Origin: Deferribacteres bacterium
GTDB taxonomy: Bacteria > Zhuqueibacterota > Zhuqueibacteria > Zhuqueibacterales > Geothermadaptataceae
NCBI GenBank assembly: GCA_020633675.1
Contig: JACKDE010000003.1
Coordinates: 558,001-622,000, forward strand
Direction: 5' to 3'
Length of the DNA stretch: 64,000 nt
The notes beneath the pieces were generated by a model. It was not told the DNA's origin, ran no database searches, and was given only the letters and a program-made list of their open reading frames with translations. Numbering within the stretch: the first letter of the stretch is position 1; each line of letters opens with the position of its first letter. The translations under genes and the position numbers were made by a program. This document shows positions 26,389 to 35,877 of the stretch, in pieces.

Positions 26389-27789
26389 TTAGTGATTGCC
26401 TGCCGGCAAAACCTCTCTTTTTTTAGTTAACATAATCTGCAACTCGGTCGCTTCATCTGCATGCACTTGTACAGCCGGAAACATCTGCGTTGCATAGCCA
26501 TCAGCACTGACTTCCAGCGTGTAGACGCCTGGCAGCAACAATCGTTCGAAGCGCCCAAACAGTGGCTCAGAAAATCTGGGTGCAACATAGCGCGATTCAT
26601 GATTTTTTATACGAATGCGTGCGACCAGTGGCGCACCGGTTTGCCCGTCGATGACATGGCCGCGAATGTTGGCAACTAGAGCGCGATTCAAAAAATAATC
26701 GATGCCCGCCAAGCCTTCTTCGACCACTCTTCTGGTATCGCGCTCACCGGTGTAATATTCATCCCCCAGCTCGACGATGAAGTCCACCGCACGCAACCGC
26801 CCGTACATCCACACCGAGCTTTGGCCAACGCGGCCATTCAAGGGCAAAAGTGCGTAGGTGGAACGGCCAGACAGTTTGCGCATACAGGAAGCCAATTTCT
26901 GTCCAACTTCGTAAATCAGGTCCTGATCCGGTGCTGTATAGTAGTTTCCCCAAGGGTACAGCACCACTTCACCGTAGCTGTGAAAAGACAAGCCTGCAAA
27001 AATATTTTCGCGCAATGCCAGTGTTTGCATCGCTTCGATTTCATTTTCAGAGAACGGTTTGGTGCCGCGAAAAAACCAGCTTGCCGGATTATCTTCCCCG
27101 CCTTGCTGCCAATTATAATCATAATTCCGGTTTAAATCAACCCCATCGATCGTTGGGTTGAAAATTCCGTCATGATCATTATCGCGAAGGTTTTTGCGCC
27201 ACCACGGGAAACCAAGCTTGTGGTCAAAAACATACTTGTAGCCTTCCGGATTCACAATGGGCACAACCCACAATTCCAGCTCATCGACAAGCCTTTGCGT
27301 GGCGGCATTGCTGCGATAATCCCTCAGCAAGTTCTCCACCAGCCGCATACAAAGCACGCCGCCGATGGGTTCTCGCGCATGGTGAATGGCGGAGAAAAGC
27401 ACCGCACTCTCATCTTCCTCCACTGCAGCATTGTCGCTGATTTTCAGTGCATACAGCGGCAAGCCCATGCTGGTACTTGCACCGATCTGCTCGACAGCAA
27501 GCAGCTTCGGATACTGCATCTGCAGCCGATCTATCCAGTTATAAAGGCTATCGAGGGTTGGAAAATGGTCGTATTGCCGGTTGGCAAAAGCTCGCCGCTG
27601 CAGTCCAGAGCTTTTGGCATAGGCGCTGGCGTCGTCGCTGTGGCTGGCGCCATGCGTTCGCTGGTTTGGCGATACCATTTTTTTTACGAGGAAAAAGCTG
27701 GTCAGGGTTGGAAATTCAAACGGCAGAAGGAGAACGACAATAGCCGCGAGAACGGCTTTTGTCCCATAACGAAGTATTGCGCTTTTCAT
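26389..27789 (-). CDS. M14-family zinc carboxypeptidase with regulatory-like domain
   Basis: This is a membrane-anchored or secreted metallocarboxypeptidase (466 aa). After a hydrophobic N-terminus (about 12-35) comes the M14 domain (about 72-355). Its zinc ligands are His137 and Glu140 (HAREPIGG) and His270 (LSFHSYGE), with the substrate-binding VDLNRNYDYNW and catalytic Glu340 in FIVELGDEYY. Residues 365-455 form a carboxypeptidase-regulatory-like beta sandwich (IRGHVIDGQTGAPLVARI, PGVYTLEVSADGY). All key residues are present, so it is likely active on peptide C-termini. It is followed by the SH3-parvulin gene, suggesting envelope protein turnover and folding. Confidence 0.9.
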   Translation of the reverse strand: MKSAILRYGTKAVLAAIVVLLLPFEFPTLTSFFLVKKMVSPNQRTHGASHSDDASAYAKSSGLQRRAFANRQYDHFPTLDSLYNWIDRLQMQYPKLLAVEQIGASTSMGLPLYALKISDNAAVEEDESAVLFSAIHHAREPIGGVLCMRLVENLLRDYRSNAATQRLVDELELWVVPIVNPEGYKYVFDHKLGFPWWRKNLRDNDHDGIFNPTIDGVDLNRNYDYNWQQGGEDNPASWFFRGTKPFSENEIEAMQTLALRENIFAGLSFHSYGEVVLYPWGNYYTAPDQDLIYEVGQKLASCMRKLSGRSTYALLPLNGRVGQSSVWMYGRLRAVDFIVELGDEYYTGERDTRRVVEEGLAGIDYFLNRALVANIRGHVIDGQTGAPLVARIRIKNHESRYVAPRFSEPLFGRFERLLLPGVYTLEVSADGYATQMFPAVQVHADEATELQIMLTKKREVLPAGNH

Positions 27790-27922
27790 GAACGTGAACG
27801 AGCTCGCTGTTATCCCTGTAATGCTGAATCCAACGTCAGTTCGACTCTGTGATTTGTGCCCTTGGTCAAGCGAATGGCTTGGGTGGTACGACGAAATCCA
27901 ATATCATGCCGGACTTTTTCGG

Positions 27923-28429
27923 TTACTCGCTGAGCCAAAGCGCAATGATGTCATCAATCAAGCGCTCAAGCGTGTCTCGCGTCATCAGCACCGGTATGCG
28001 CCGGCGTGAATGTTCGCTGGCAAGCTTTTGGTATCTATGCACAGAACAGGTATTTTTATTAGAGAAAAGGATTTCAAAATAATGATACCCATCCTTTTTC
28101 GGCACTGGCTTGCTGCTGCGAATTTGGACGACACCATTTTGCTGATCAAACTCGATCAAGGCAAGATTCTCGGTCAAATAATCGATGGTGCTGATCAGAC
28201 GATTCGCGCATACGAGCAAACGTTGTTCGGACACATTGCCGGCGACGCTCTCGATCCGCAAACCAGAAAACAGGAAACTATACCGGTCTTTATCGCAGAT
28301 TGCAGCTTCCACATGGATGCCGCCATAGCTTTTTTTAAAAGTTTCAGCCTTTGTGGCCGAATCGGTCCTGCTCTCAGCCAACAACTCCCAGCGAAGCAAA
28401 GCATCGACAAACTTTTTTCCATAGTCCAT
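27923..28429 (-). CDS. Unknown protein downstream of spoVR
   Basis: The 168-aa protein is not recognised. It has no signal peptide or membrane helix and is mixed alpha/beta and charged. Segments such as ENLALIEFDQQNGVVQIRSS and GYHYFEILFSNKNTCSVHRY suggest a beta-sheet core, with an amphipathic helix at the C-terminus (DTLERLIDDIIALWLSE). The ATG at 28429 has GGGAGG 6 nt upstream; the longer frame to 28459 lacks a good site. It starts 69 bp after the SpoVR stop on the same strand, so it may be the fourth gene of the PrkA/DUF444/SpoVR cluster and act with it. That link is inferred from position only. Confidence 0.6.
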   Translation of the reverse strand: MDYGKKFVDALLRWELLAESRTDSATKAETFKKSYGGIHVEAAICDKDRYSFLFSGLRIESVAGNVSEQRLLVCANRLISTIDYLTENLALIEFDQQNGVVQIRSSKPVPKKDGYHYFEILFSNKNTCSVHRYQKLASEHSRRRIPVLMTRDTLERLIDDIIALWLSE

Positions 28430-28498
28430 AATAACCTCCCTTTTAAATGTCTTCCCCATTTAAAACCGGAGTTCAAACTCAAGCTCAGTCAACTATTT

Positions 28499-29998
28499 TT
28501 ACTCGATTTCACGTACTTTATGTTCCTTGCCATCGAAATGTAGCAGCGTCTTTTTCTCTTTGAGCCGGGTTTCGAGATGGACAGGACGGCTCCAGATTTT
28601 CTGGATATTGGCGAGCGTATCCTGCGCTTCGTCAACTTTCAAATCCACCCCCTCATGGCGATGCGACAGGTAGAGTTCACCGCGATTCATATAATTTGCA
28701 TCTTCCACAAAAATAAAGGGTTGCCCCCAATTTGTCAAAGAATAGAGCAAACGCTGTTTCACCACCTGAAAATCACGATCCGAAATTTCATAATAGCCAC
28801 TGCGCTGATTGTAATCGTAGGCAAAAAGATGATGTTCGCGCGCAAAATCAATTGTTAAAAAGGCATCGATGAACATGACATCATTGTACATTTTGCGCAC
28901 TTCAAAGATTTTTTCCATGCCCAGGCCGACCTGTTTGTCCCAGTTTTTGCGCGCCAGGTAATCTTCACATTCATTGAATTCTTTGCCGAATTTGCCCTTG
29001 TTCCAACGATCTTCAATGTCGCGAAACAATTCGAGACCGATTTTATAGGGATTGAGCCGGCCCGGCTGGGTGGCGACGGTGCCGGAGTGATGGTCGGCAT
29101 AATCGATTACCTCGGCATCGTTCAGCACTCTTGTCGTCATGATTTTTGAATGCCAATAGGTCGCCCAGCCTTCGTTCATGATTTTGGTCTGTCCCTGTGG
29201 CGCAAAGTAGTAAGCTTCATCGCGGATGATAGACAGAATATCGCGCTGCCACTCTTCTATCGGAGCATGTTGAATCAAAAACAATAAAATGTCGCGCTGC
29301 GGTGTCAGTGGATATTTCTTGCGGGTATCTTCCTGCCGTTTGCGCCATTCAGCTTGCTGCTTTTCAACCACTTCCGGCGGATTGATATAGCTTTCCATGT
29401 ACTCTTTATCGGCTTTGAATTTGAAACGCAAACTTTGTTTTTCTGCATCAAAATCATCGCCATTTTGAGAAGAACCGTTTTTTTCGAAAAATACCGAGTG
29501 CGGATCGATCAAGTTTTCAATCGACAGGCACAGGTCAATAAAATCTTCGACCGCTTCTTCACCAAATTTTTCGATATGGCGCTGAACACGAACAGCATGA
29601 TTGGCCATGTCATCGATCATTTTACGATTGGTTTTGGAAAACCACATGTTGTTTTTAAAAAAATCGCAGTGGCCGTAAACGTGAGCGATGACCAGCTTCT
29701 GATCGGTGAGCATGTTGCTGCGCATCAGGTATGCATAGCATGGATCATTATTGATGACCATCTCATAAATTTTAGCGAGACCGTATGAATAGCTCTTCGA
29801 GAGCTCATCATATTCCATTCCGAAACGCCAGTGCGGATAACGCGTCGGGAAGCCGCCATAGCTGGCGAAAGCGTTGATCTGATCATAATCGACAATTTCG
29901 AAAATCGTTTCGAACATATCGAGGCCGTACGCAAGCGCGTAGCCTTTAATTTCTTCCACAGCAGCGATAATGTCCTGTTCAATTTTATCCATGCTCAT
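28499..29998 (-). CDS. spoVR: SpoVR-family protein
   Basis: The 499-aa protein matches the SpoVR/YcgB family in length and sequence: EIVDYDQINAFASYGGFPTRYPHW (in part), RFGMEYDELSKSYSYGLAKIYEMV, and IAHVYGHCDFFKNN. It also has the conserved central INEGWATYWHSKIM equivalent (MNEGWATYWHSKIM) and NPYKIGLELFRDIEDRWNKG. SpoVR is needed for the spore cortex in Bacillus, and in non-spore formers it belongs to a stress/stationary-phase trio with PrkA and YeaH. The ATG overlaps the DUF444 stop (ATGA, 4 bp). Its biochemical role is unsettled. Confidence 0.93.
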   Translation of the reverse strand: MSMDKIEQDIIAAVEEIKGYALAYGLDMFETIFEIVDYDQINAFASYGGFPTRYPHWRFGMEYDELSKSYSYGLAKIYEMVINNDPCYAYLMRSNMLTDQKLVIAHVYGHCDFFKNNMWFSKTNRKMIDDMANHAVRVQRHIEKFGEEAVEDFIDLCLSIENLIDPHSVFFEKNGSSQNGDDFDAEKQSLRFKFKADKEYMESYINPPEVVEKQQAEWRKRQEDTRKKYPLTPQRDILLFLIQHAPIEEWQRDILSIIRDEAYYFAPQGQTKIMNEGWATYWHSKIMTTRVLNDAEVIDYADHHSGTVATQPGRLNPYKIGLELFRDIEDRWNKGKFGKEFNECEDYLARKNWDKQVGLGMEKIFEVRKMYNDVMFIDAFLTIDFAREHHLFAYDYNQRSGYYEISDRDFQVVKQRLLYSLTNWGQPFIFVEDANYMNRGELYLSHRHEGVDLKVDEAQDTLANIQKIWSRPVHLETRLKEKKTLLHFDGKEHKVREIE

Positions 29999-31098
29999 TT
30001 TCCTTTGCCCAAAAACTCTTTGATCGATGGATAAATTGCTTCCTTGTCGGCGATCTCGGATAAGATGAGATTCTCTGCTTCGGGAAAATGGTCGACCAGA
30101 TCATGCATAAACTGGCCGCTGCCATATGGGCTTTCGACCTGCCCGTAGCAAAACATGTTCACTACAGGCAAAATCTGGTCCTTTAATGTCGATACGCACT
30201 CATCGGTATCGACTTCACCCCAGTTATCGCCATCGGAAAAATGAAACATATAAATATTCCAATCTTCCACCGGATATTCGTCACGCACAATTTGGCTGGC
30301 CAGCTTGTACGCCGATGAAATGACCGTTCCACCGCTTTCACGCGTGTGGTAGAACGTCTGCTGGTCGACTTCGCGCGCCACCGCATCGTGTATGATATAG
30401 CGCGTCTCGATATTTTTATACTGATAGCGCAACCAGGTATCGATCCAAAAGGACTCGATTCGCACGATCTCCTTTTGCTCATCTCCCATCGACCCGGAGA
30501 CGTCCATCATGTACATAATCACCGCAGCCGCTTCGGGTTCGACTTTGGTTTTCCAGGTGCGGTAGCGCCGGTCTTCATGGATCGGCACAATAATCGGATC
30601 TTTCGGATTGTATGTTTGCGAAATCAGATGCCGCCGCAGCGCCTGTTTGTAGGTGCGCTTGAAATGCCGCAACGATTCTGGTCCGGACTTGGCGATACCC
30701 GTATAGCGATCCTTTTCCGAGACGACGCTCTTCTTACCCTTTGGTTCGATATTCGGAAGCTCGAGTTCGTCCGCCAGCATCTGTGCCAGCTCTTCCAGGG
30801 TGATATCGACTTCAAGGATGTGCTGTCCTTCGCCCTGACCGGCAGCGCCCGGTTCATCGCCATCGCCGCGACCGATTGGTGTGCCGACATCGCCTTCGCC
30901 CTGGCCGACACCGCCGGATTGGCGCGGATCGTGCCGAAAGTGCGGGATGTTGATGTGCGGCACCGGGATCGACACCAGATCACGGCCTTTTTTGCCGATC
31001 ATTTCGCCGCTGGTAATATACTTTCGCAAATTGCGTTTGATACGACCACGGATAATATTGCGAAAGCGCGAGTGGTCTTTTTCGATTCGCGTCGCCAT
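29995..31098 (-). CDS. yeaH: DUF444 (YeaH/YhbH-family) protein
   Basis: The 367-aa protein has an N-terminal basic region (IEKDHSRFRNIIRGRIKRNL), a glycine-rich linker (about 63-100, GQGEGDVGTPIGRGDGDEPG) and a von Willebrand A-like domain. That domain carries a MIDAS-type motif, MMDVSGSMGDEQKEIVR (about 196-212), and later HFSDGDNWGE. This is the YeaH/YhbH family, always found with PrkA and SpoVR and thought to act with the kinase in nutrient-stress signalling. It starts 3 bp after prkA and is coupled to spoVR. Confidence 0.93.
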   Translation of the reverse strand: MATRIEKDHSRFRNIIRGRIKRNLRKYITSGEMIGKKGRDLVSIPVPHINIPHFRHDPRQSGGVGQGEGDVGTPIGRGDGDEPGAAGQGEGQHILEVDITLEELAQMLADELELPNIEPKGKKSVVSEKDRYTGIAKSGPESLRHFKRTYKQALRRHLISQTYNPKDPIIVPIHEDRRYRTWKTKVEPEAAAVIMYMMDVSGSMGDEQKEIVRIESFWIDTWLRYQYKNIETRYIIHDAVAREVDQQTFYHTRESGGTVISSAYKLASQIVRDEYPVEDWNIYMFHFSDGDNWGEVDTDECVSTLKDQILPVVNMFCYGQVESPYGSGQFMHDLVDHFPEAENLILSEIADKEAIYPSIKEFLGKGK

Positions 31099-31101
31099 GT
31101 G

Positions 31102-33168
31102 CTAATTCTTCTCTTTGACGTCACCACGTGCGAAGATACTGGCAACGTAGTTCAACACATCGGTTGCGCTCTCATCGTTGTAGCCGAAATATTTGATCAT
31201 TCTCGACTTCACGACATCGATTTTCTCCTGTGTCTCTTTATCGACCACATTGGAAATCAAAGTCGTTAATTTGATCGAGTCTTTCTGATCTTCGAACAGC
31301 TTGAGTTCAAGCGCTTTTTGCAAACGTTCATTCGAACGATAATCGAAGGATTTGCCTTCCAACGCCAGCGCACCGATGTAATTCATAATTTCGCGCCGGA
31401 AGTCATCTTTTCGGCTCTCAGGGATATCGATTTTGAGTTCGATTGAGCGCATCAACCGTTCATCCGGTTCCTCGTCAGCGCCCGTATATGGATTTTTCAC
31501 GCGCTGTTTTTGGGTGTACGCTTTGACATTGTCAATGTAATTGCCGCACAGGCGTTTGAGCGCTTCCTCATCAGCAGCGATCGCGCGTTGTACTTCATTT
31601 TTTACGATATCGGAGTATTCCTCTTTTACCACCGAAAGCAATTCGCGATAACGTTTGCGCTGGTCTTCATTTGTGATCAAAGAATGGTGCTTCAAGCCAT
31701 CTTCAAGCTCGTTCAGCACCATAAACGGATTGATGCTGTTCTTCGCGGTTTCATTGACAAGCGCGTTGGAGATTTTGTCTTGAATGTATCGTGGCGAAAT
31801 GCCCTCCAGCCCTTCACGTGCGGATTCGGAGCGCAACTCTTTGATATTGTCTTCGGTGTAGCCCGGCAGCGATTTGCCATTGTAAAGTTTGAGTTTCTGC
31901 AGTAGCGTCAGGTTGGCTTTTTTAGGCTCTTCCAAACGCGTCAGCACGGCCCACATGGCTGCCATCTCGATGGTGTGCGGCGCGATATGCTTGCCAAGTA
32001 CTTTTTCGTTGTTAAAATCTTTTTGGTAGATTTTGATTTCGTCTTCAAGGCGCGTAATGTACGGCACATCGATTTTGACTGTACGGTCACGCAGGGCCTC
32101 CATGAACTCATTCGATTGCAGCTTGCGATATTCCGGCTCATTGGTATGGCCAATAATCACCTCATCGATATCAGTCTGAGCAAACTTTTTGGGTTTGATT
32201 TTATGCTCTTGCGAGGCACTCAACAAATCGTAGAGGAACGCCACATCGAGCTTGAGCACTTCGATGAATTCGATGATGCCGCGATTGGCAATGTTGAATT
32301 CGCCATCAAAATTGAAAGCGCGCGGATCGGAATCCGAGCCATAAATGGCGATTTTCCGGTAATTGATATCGCCGGTCAGTTCAGTCGAGTCCTGATTTTT
32401 TTCATCCTTAGGCTGGAAGGTGCCGATGCCGACACGATCCTTTTCGGAGAGCATCAAGCGTCGAACTTTGACGTCTTCCAGCACTTTGATCCAGTCACCT
32501 TCATACTTCTTTAAAAATTCGCGAAAGTTCTGCCGGCAGAAAGGACACAAATCGCCTTCAATGACAACTTTTGCACCGTCACTGCTGAGGTGATCGATAA
32601 ACTGCAGACGGAAATTTTCAGGGATGAGCCGCAGCGGATCTTCATGCATCGGGCAATCGACCCACTCATCACGTTCGTTTTCGATACCGCGCCAGCTGAA
32701 CGTATAGAGTGCCCCTTCAGCTGTTTTTGAGTACGCTTCGAGGCCTTTTTTCAGCAAACGCACGATGGTGCTTTTGGCCGAACCGACTGGCCCATGCAGC
32801 AGAAAAACCCGCTTTTCGGTGCCATATTTATTTGCAGCAGATTTGAATAGATTGACGATTTTCATGAGCTGACGATCCAGGCCATAGACGGCGTCTTTGC
32901 CATCTTCAAACGGATCATCAAAAAAGTGGTAGTGAGTGATTTTTTCGCGGTACTCTTCGTAGGTTTTGGTGCCGTGTGACAGAATCATGTCATAGATGCG
33001 TTCGAAAGCAGAGCGGGTAACGGTTGGATTCTCTTTAATGATATCGAGGTAATCTTCGAACGTGCCCTCCCAATGGAGTTCACGATACAAATCGGCTTCC
33101 TGAATTTGTCCGACAATTGATTTGATTTTGCCCTTTTTGGTTGCTGGGATTAGTTTTTCCTTTTCCAT
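31102..33168 (-). CDS. prkA: PrkA-family serine protein kinase
   Basis: PrkA (688 aa) combines an AAA+-type ATPase module with a C-terminal kinase-like region and phosphorylates proteins under nitrogen or nutrient stress. The Walker A is HGPVGSAKST (125-134). Also visible are HEDPLRLIP, a CPFC pair in a region typical of the family, GIIEFIEVLKLDVAFLYDLL, the NEPEYRKLQSNEFMEALRDR sensor segment and the helical C-terminus. GAGGT lies 8 nt before the ATG. It is first in the prkA-yeaH-spoVR-(unknown) operon. The 800-bp upstream gap leaves room for stress-regulated promoters, which I could not assign. Confidence 0.94.
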   Translation of the reverse strand: MEKEKLIPATKKGKIKSIVGQIQEADLYRELHWEGTFEDYLDIIKENPTVTRSAFERIYDMILSHGTKTYEEYREKITHYHFFDDPFEDGKDAVYGLDRQLMKIVNLFKSAANKYGTEKRVFLLHGPVGSAKSTIVRLLKKGLEAYSKTAEGALYTFSWRGIENERDEWVDCPMHEDPLRLIPENFRLQFIDHLSSDGAKVVIEGDLCPFCRQNFREFLKKYEGDWIKVLEDVKVRRLMLSEKDRVGIGTFQPKDEKNQDSTELTGDINYRKIAIYGSDSDPRAFNFDGEFNIANRGIIEFIEVLKLDVAFLYDLLSASQEHKIKPKKFAQTDIDEVIIGHTNEPEYRKLQSNEFMEALRDRTVKIDVPYITRLEDEIKIYQKDFNNEKVLGKHIAPHTIEMAAMWAVLTRLEEPKKANLTLLQKLKLYNGKSLPGYTEDNIKELRSESAREGLEGISPRYIQDKISNALVNETAKNSINPFMVLNELEDGLKHHSLITNEDQRKRYRELLSVVKEEYSDIVKNEVQRAIAADEEALKRLCGNYIDNVKAYTQKQRVKNPYTGADEEPDERLMRSIELKIDIPESRKDDFRREIMNYIGALALEGKSFDYRSNERLQKALELKLFEDQKDSIKLTTLISNVVDKETQEKIDVVKSRMIKYFGYNDESATDVLNYVASIFARGDVKEKN

Positions 33169-33970
33169 TGTGATTTACCTCCGCATTAATTTTCTTCGAG
33201 CAACGAAGAGTTTAGCAGAACGGCGAAAAGCAGCTTACGCCGCTTTCCAACCATGCGATCTTTGGCGAACTTCCTTTCGCCACCCGCATCGCCCCAGGAA
33301 CAATGTTCGCAATTGCCGGTGTTCGTTCTGCCCGAACCAACAAGCAATCAAACAGGTATTCCTCCGGCGCTACGCCCCGCATTCAAAGCTGTCAAATTTT
33401 TGACCCGGCAAGCAATTCTATGATTCAAAGAACGCCATAGCGAATTCATGAGAAGCGGCATGAAAAATGTTAATATCACAGTACAAGCACATTCAATTCA
33501 TACAGTTTCATCTCATCCGCGGCATGTTCAATATGGAAGCAAAATCAATCGTTTCAAAGTAAAATCTTGATTGAATTTGTGATTTGCTGTTGTATTCATG
33601 CCACAACACAAGGACGAATGAACACCATTTTTTGTGTCAGGAAAAAAAAAGCCGAAATTATTTCATTTCGACTTTTCCAAAGAACTGGTCGTTTTAATTG
33701 AGAATAGATAAGAATCCTGATAGAGTCAAGTAAAAAACTCGAAATTTAAGACGTTCACAATCCGTTTATTTTAACAACTTTAACGGATAGCAATTTTAGA
33801 TTGTTCCCAGAATTTCTGTCTCTGTTTTTTCGTTGCTTATTAAGCTCAATTTTTGTAAATGACAGTTCTGACTTCATCCAATTATTGCAAATGGGGAACG
33901 GTGCTTGATTCTTTGCATCAAATGGATTGACTCGTCGCCGCTCTACTCAATCGTCCGAAGGGGGACAAGA
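33169..33970. other. Long intergenic region between divergent prkA and yifB
   Basis: There are about 800 bp without a supportable gene. A hairpin of GCCGAAAT (33651-33658) with ATTTCGAC (33665-33672), with A9 on its left side, would be a minus-strand terminator, although no minus-strand gene precedes it. This hints at a small transcript or a decayed gene to its right. TTGACA on the minus strand (33394-33389) is a possible -35 for prkA, but no good -10 follows. The right part is AT-rich. Confidence 0.4.
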
Positions 33971-35512
33971 ATGCTTTCCAAAGTTTTTAGTGCCGCAGTG
34001 CTCGGCATCGATGCCTATGTCGTAACCGTCGAAACCCACCTCGAAGGGCAGCTTCCGTACATTGCAATTGTTGGGTTGCCGGATGGAGCTGTAAAGGAAT
34101 CCAAGGAACGCATAACCGCTGCGATCAAAAATTCAGGCTTGTACTTTCCTCAAAAAAGAGTTACTATCAATTTGGCGCCAGCGGACGTAAAAAAGGAGGG
34201 GTCGGCATTTGACTTGCCGATGGCGATCGGCATACTCGCTGCAGCAGGCAAAGTGAATCCCGCAAGACTACGCGAGTTTATTTTGATTGGCGAACTGTCG
34301 CTCGATGGCAGCTTGCAGGCTGCGCGCGGAGCGCTGCCAATTACCATTTCCGCACAAAAAAATGCCAAAAAAGGTATCATTTTGCCTCCGCAGAACGCCC
34401 GTGAAGCTGCCATTGTCAATGATGTAGATGTTTACGGCCCACGAACGCTGCAGGAAACCGTCGGATTTCTCAACGGCGATGTGCAGCTTCAGCCAATCCG
34501 GGTCGATATCAAAGCGCTCTTTTCACAACGACTTCAGCACCACATCGATTTTTCGGACGTAAAGGGTCAGGAACACGTCAAGCGAGCGATGGAAGTCGCG
34601 GCTGCTGGTGGACATAATATTGTGATGATCGGGCCGCCAGGCTCCGGTAAAACCATGCTGGCCAAACGCTTCAGCACCATTCTGCCAGACATGACACTCG
34701 AAGAGGCGTTGGAGACCACCAAAATTTACTCGGTAGCCGGGCTGCTGCCCAAGGATTCGGCTCTGATTGCCACGAGGCAATTTCGGGCTCCGCATCACAC
34801 CATCAGCGACGCCGGGCTGATCGGTGGCGGCAAAATCCCACGGCCGGGCGAGGTGAGTCTGGCACACCATGGTGTGCTTTTTCTCGACGAACTACCGGAA
34901 TTCAAAAAGCATGTACTCGAAGTGATGCGGCAACCTTTGGAAGACGGCAGCGTAACGATCTCTCGAGCAATGTTATCGTTAACCTACCCGGCGAATTTTT
35001 TGCTTGTGGCTGCCATGAATCCATGCCCGTGCGGCTACAGCACCGATCCATCAAACGATTGTTCTTGCAATCCACCTACAATCCAGCGCTACCTGAGCCG
35101 GATCAGCGGACCGCTTTTCGACCGGATCGATATTCACATTGAAGTGCCGTCGGTCAAATATAAGGAGTTGTCTTCAAAAGAAGTGGGTGAAAACTCACTG
35201 CAAATTCGCCAGCGTATCGTCGCAGCCCGACAGGTCCAGCAGGCACGGTATCAAAATTTACCGCATATGTATTGTAACGCGCATATTGGATCTAAGGAGA
35301 TCAGACAATTTTGCCGCTTTGACGAATTCGGCGAAGCGCTGTTGCGAACGGCCATAAACAAACTCGGGCTTTCTGCCCGGGCTTATGACCGTATATTGAA
35401 AGTGGCCCGCACCATCGCTGATCTGGCACATTCGCCGAAAATCGAACGGGAACACATCAGTGAAGCGATTCAATATCGCAGTTTGGATAGAAATTTCGGG
35501 ATCACCCTATAA
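33971..35512 (+). CDS. comM: YifB-family Mg chelatase-like AAA ATPase (ComM-like)
   Basis: The 513-aa protein has the N-terminal Lon-protease-like ChlI domain (about 20-140, GLPDGAVKESKERI and GSAFDLPMAIGIL), the central Mg-chelatase AAA+ domain with Walker A GPPGSGKT (221-228), and Walker B LFLDELPEF. A four-cysteine insertion (MNPCPCGYSTDPSNDCSCNP) and the C-terminal helical domain SARAYDRILKVARTIADL complete it. ComM is a branch-migration helicase that extends integration of incoming DNA during natural transformation. The ATG at 33971 fits the family start MLSKVFSAAVLG and follows GGGGGACAAGA. An upstream extension to 33905 is rejected. Confidence 0.95.
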   Translation: MLSKVFSAAVLGIDAYVVTVETHLEGQLPYIAIVGLPDGAVKESKERITAAIKNSGLYFPQKRVTINLAPADVKKEGSAFDLPMAIGILAAAGKVNPARLREFILIGELSLDGSLQAARGALPITISAQKNAKKGIILPPQNAREAAIVNDVDVYGPRTLQETVGFLNGDVQLQPIRVDIKALFSQRLQHHIDFSDVKGQEHVKRAMEVAAAGGHNIVMIGPPGSGKTMLAKRFSTILPDMTLEEALETTKIYSVAGLLPKDSALIATRQFRAPHHTISDAGLIGGGKIPRPGEVSLAHHGVLFLDELPEFKKHVLEVMRQPLEDGSVTISRAMLSLTYPANFLLVAAMNPCPCGYSTDPSNDCSCNPPTIQRYLSRISGPLFDRIDIHIEVPSVKYKELSSKEVGENSLQIRQRIVAARQVQQARYQNLPHMYCNAHIGSKEIRQFCRFDEFGEALLRTAINKLGLSARAYDRILKVARTIADLAHSPKIEREHISEAIQYRSLDRNFGITL

Positions 35513-35532
35513 CATCATGCAGGATATCCACC

Positions 35533-35877
35533 ATGGACATGATATCATCCAACATCGCAATGTATCTCATCACGGCCATCCTCACGGTGCTTTTTTTATT
35601 GCAACTTTGGGCAATCTTCCGTATCAAGGAAATGCTACGGCAGGTTACTGAAATTTTTAGATTTGTTCGTGCCGGCACCCTCGCATCGAAATACAATTTC
35701 AGACGTTTTGACGCTACGCCGGATCGGATTTGTGAAAACTGCCGTTTCAGAAAAACCTATTTTTCCAACGAACCAAAATTTGAAATCTACTTCCACTGTA
35801 AAAAGCACGACAAACCAATCGCCCTCAATGAAACATGCCATCTGTTTGAATTAGATGAGCAAAACAAAGAAACCTGA
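35533..35877 (+). CDS. Small membrane protein with four conserved-looking cysteines
   Basis: This 114-aa protein is not recognised. It has one N-terminal membrane helix (about 9-29), a basic juxtamembrane region and a cytoplasmic tail with Cys67, Cys70, Cys89 and Cys102 (ICENCRFRK, YFHCKKHD, NETCHLFE). The CxxC...C...C pattern suggests a zinc or Fe-S site tethered to the membrane. Its end overlaps the start of the STAS gene by 23 bp if the first ATG of the latter is used. Together they may form a small regulatory unit. Confidence 0.6.
   Translation: MDMISSNIAMYLITAILTVLFLLQLWAIFRIKEMLRQVTEIFRFVRAGTLASKYNFRRFDATPDRICENCRFRKTYFSNEPKFEIYFHCKKHDKPIALNETCHLFELDEQNKET

Noticed and set aside
30346..31269. 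Long plus-strand open frame opposite the DUF444 and prkA genes
   Set aside because: Shadow frame of conserved genes; the composition is His/Arg-rich and not protein-like.
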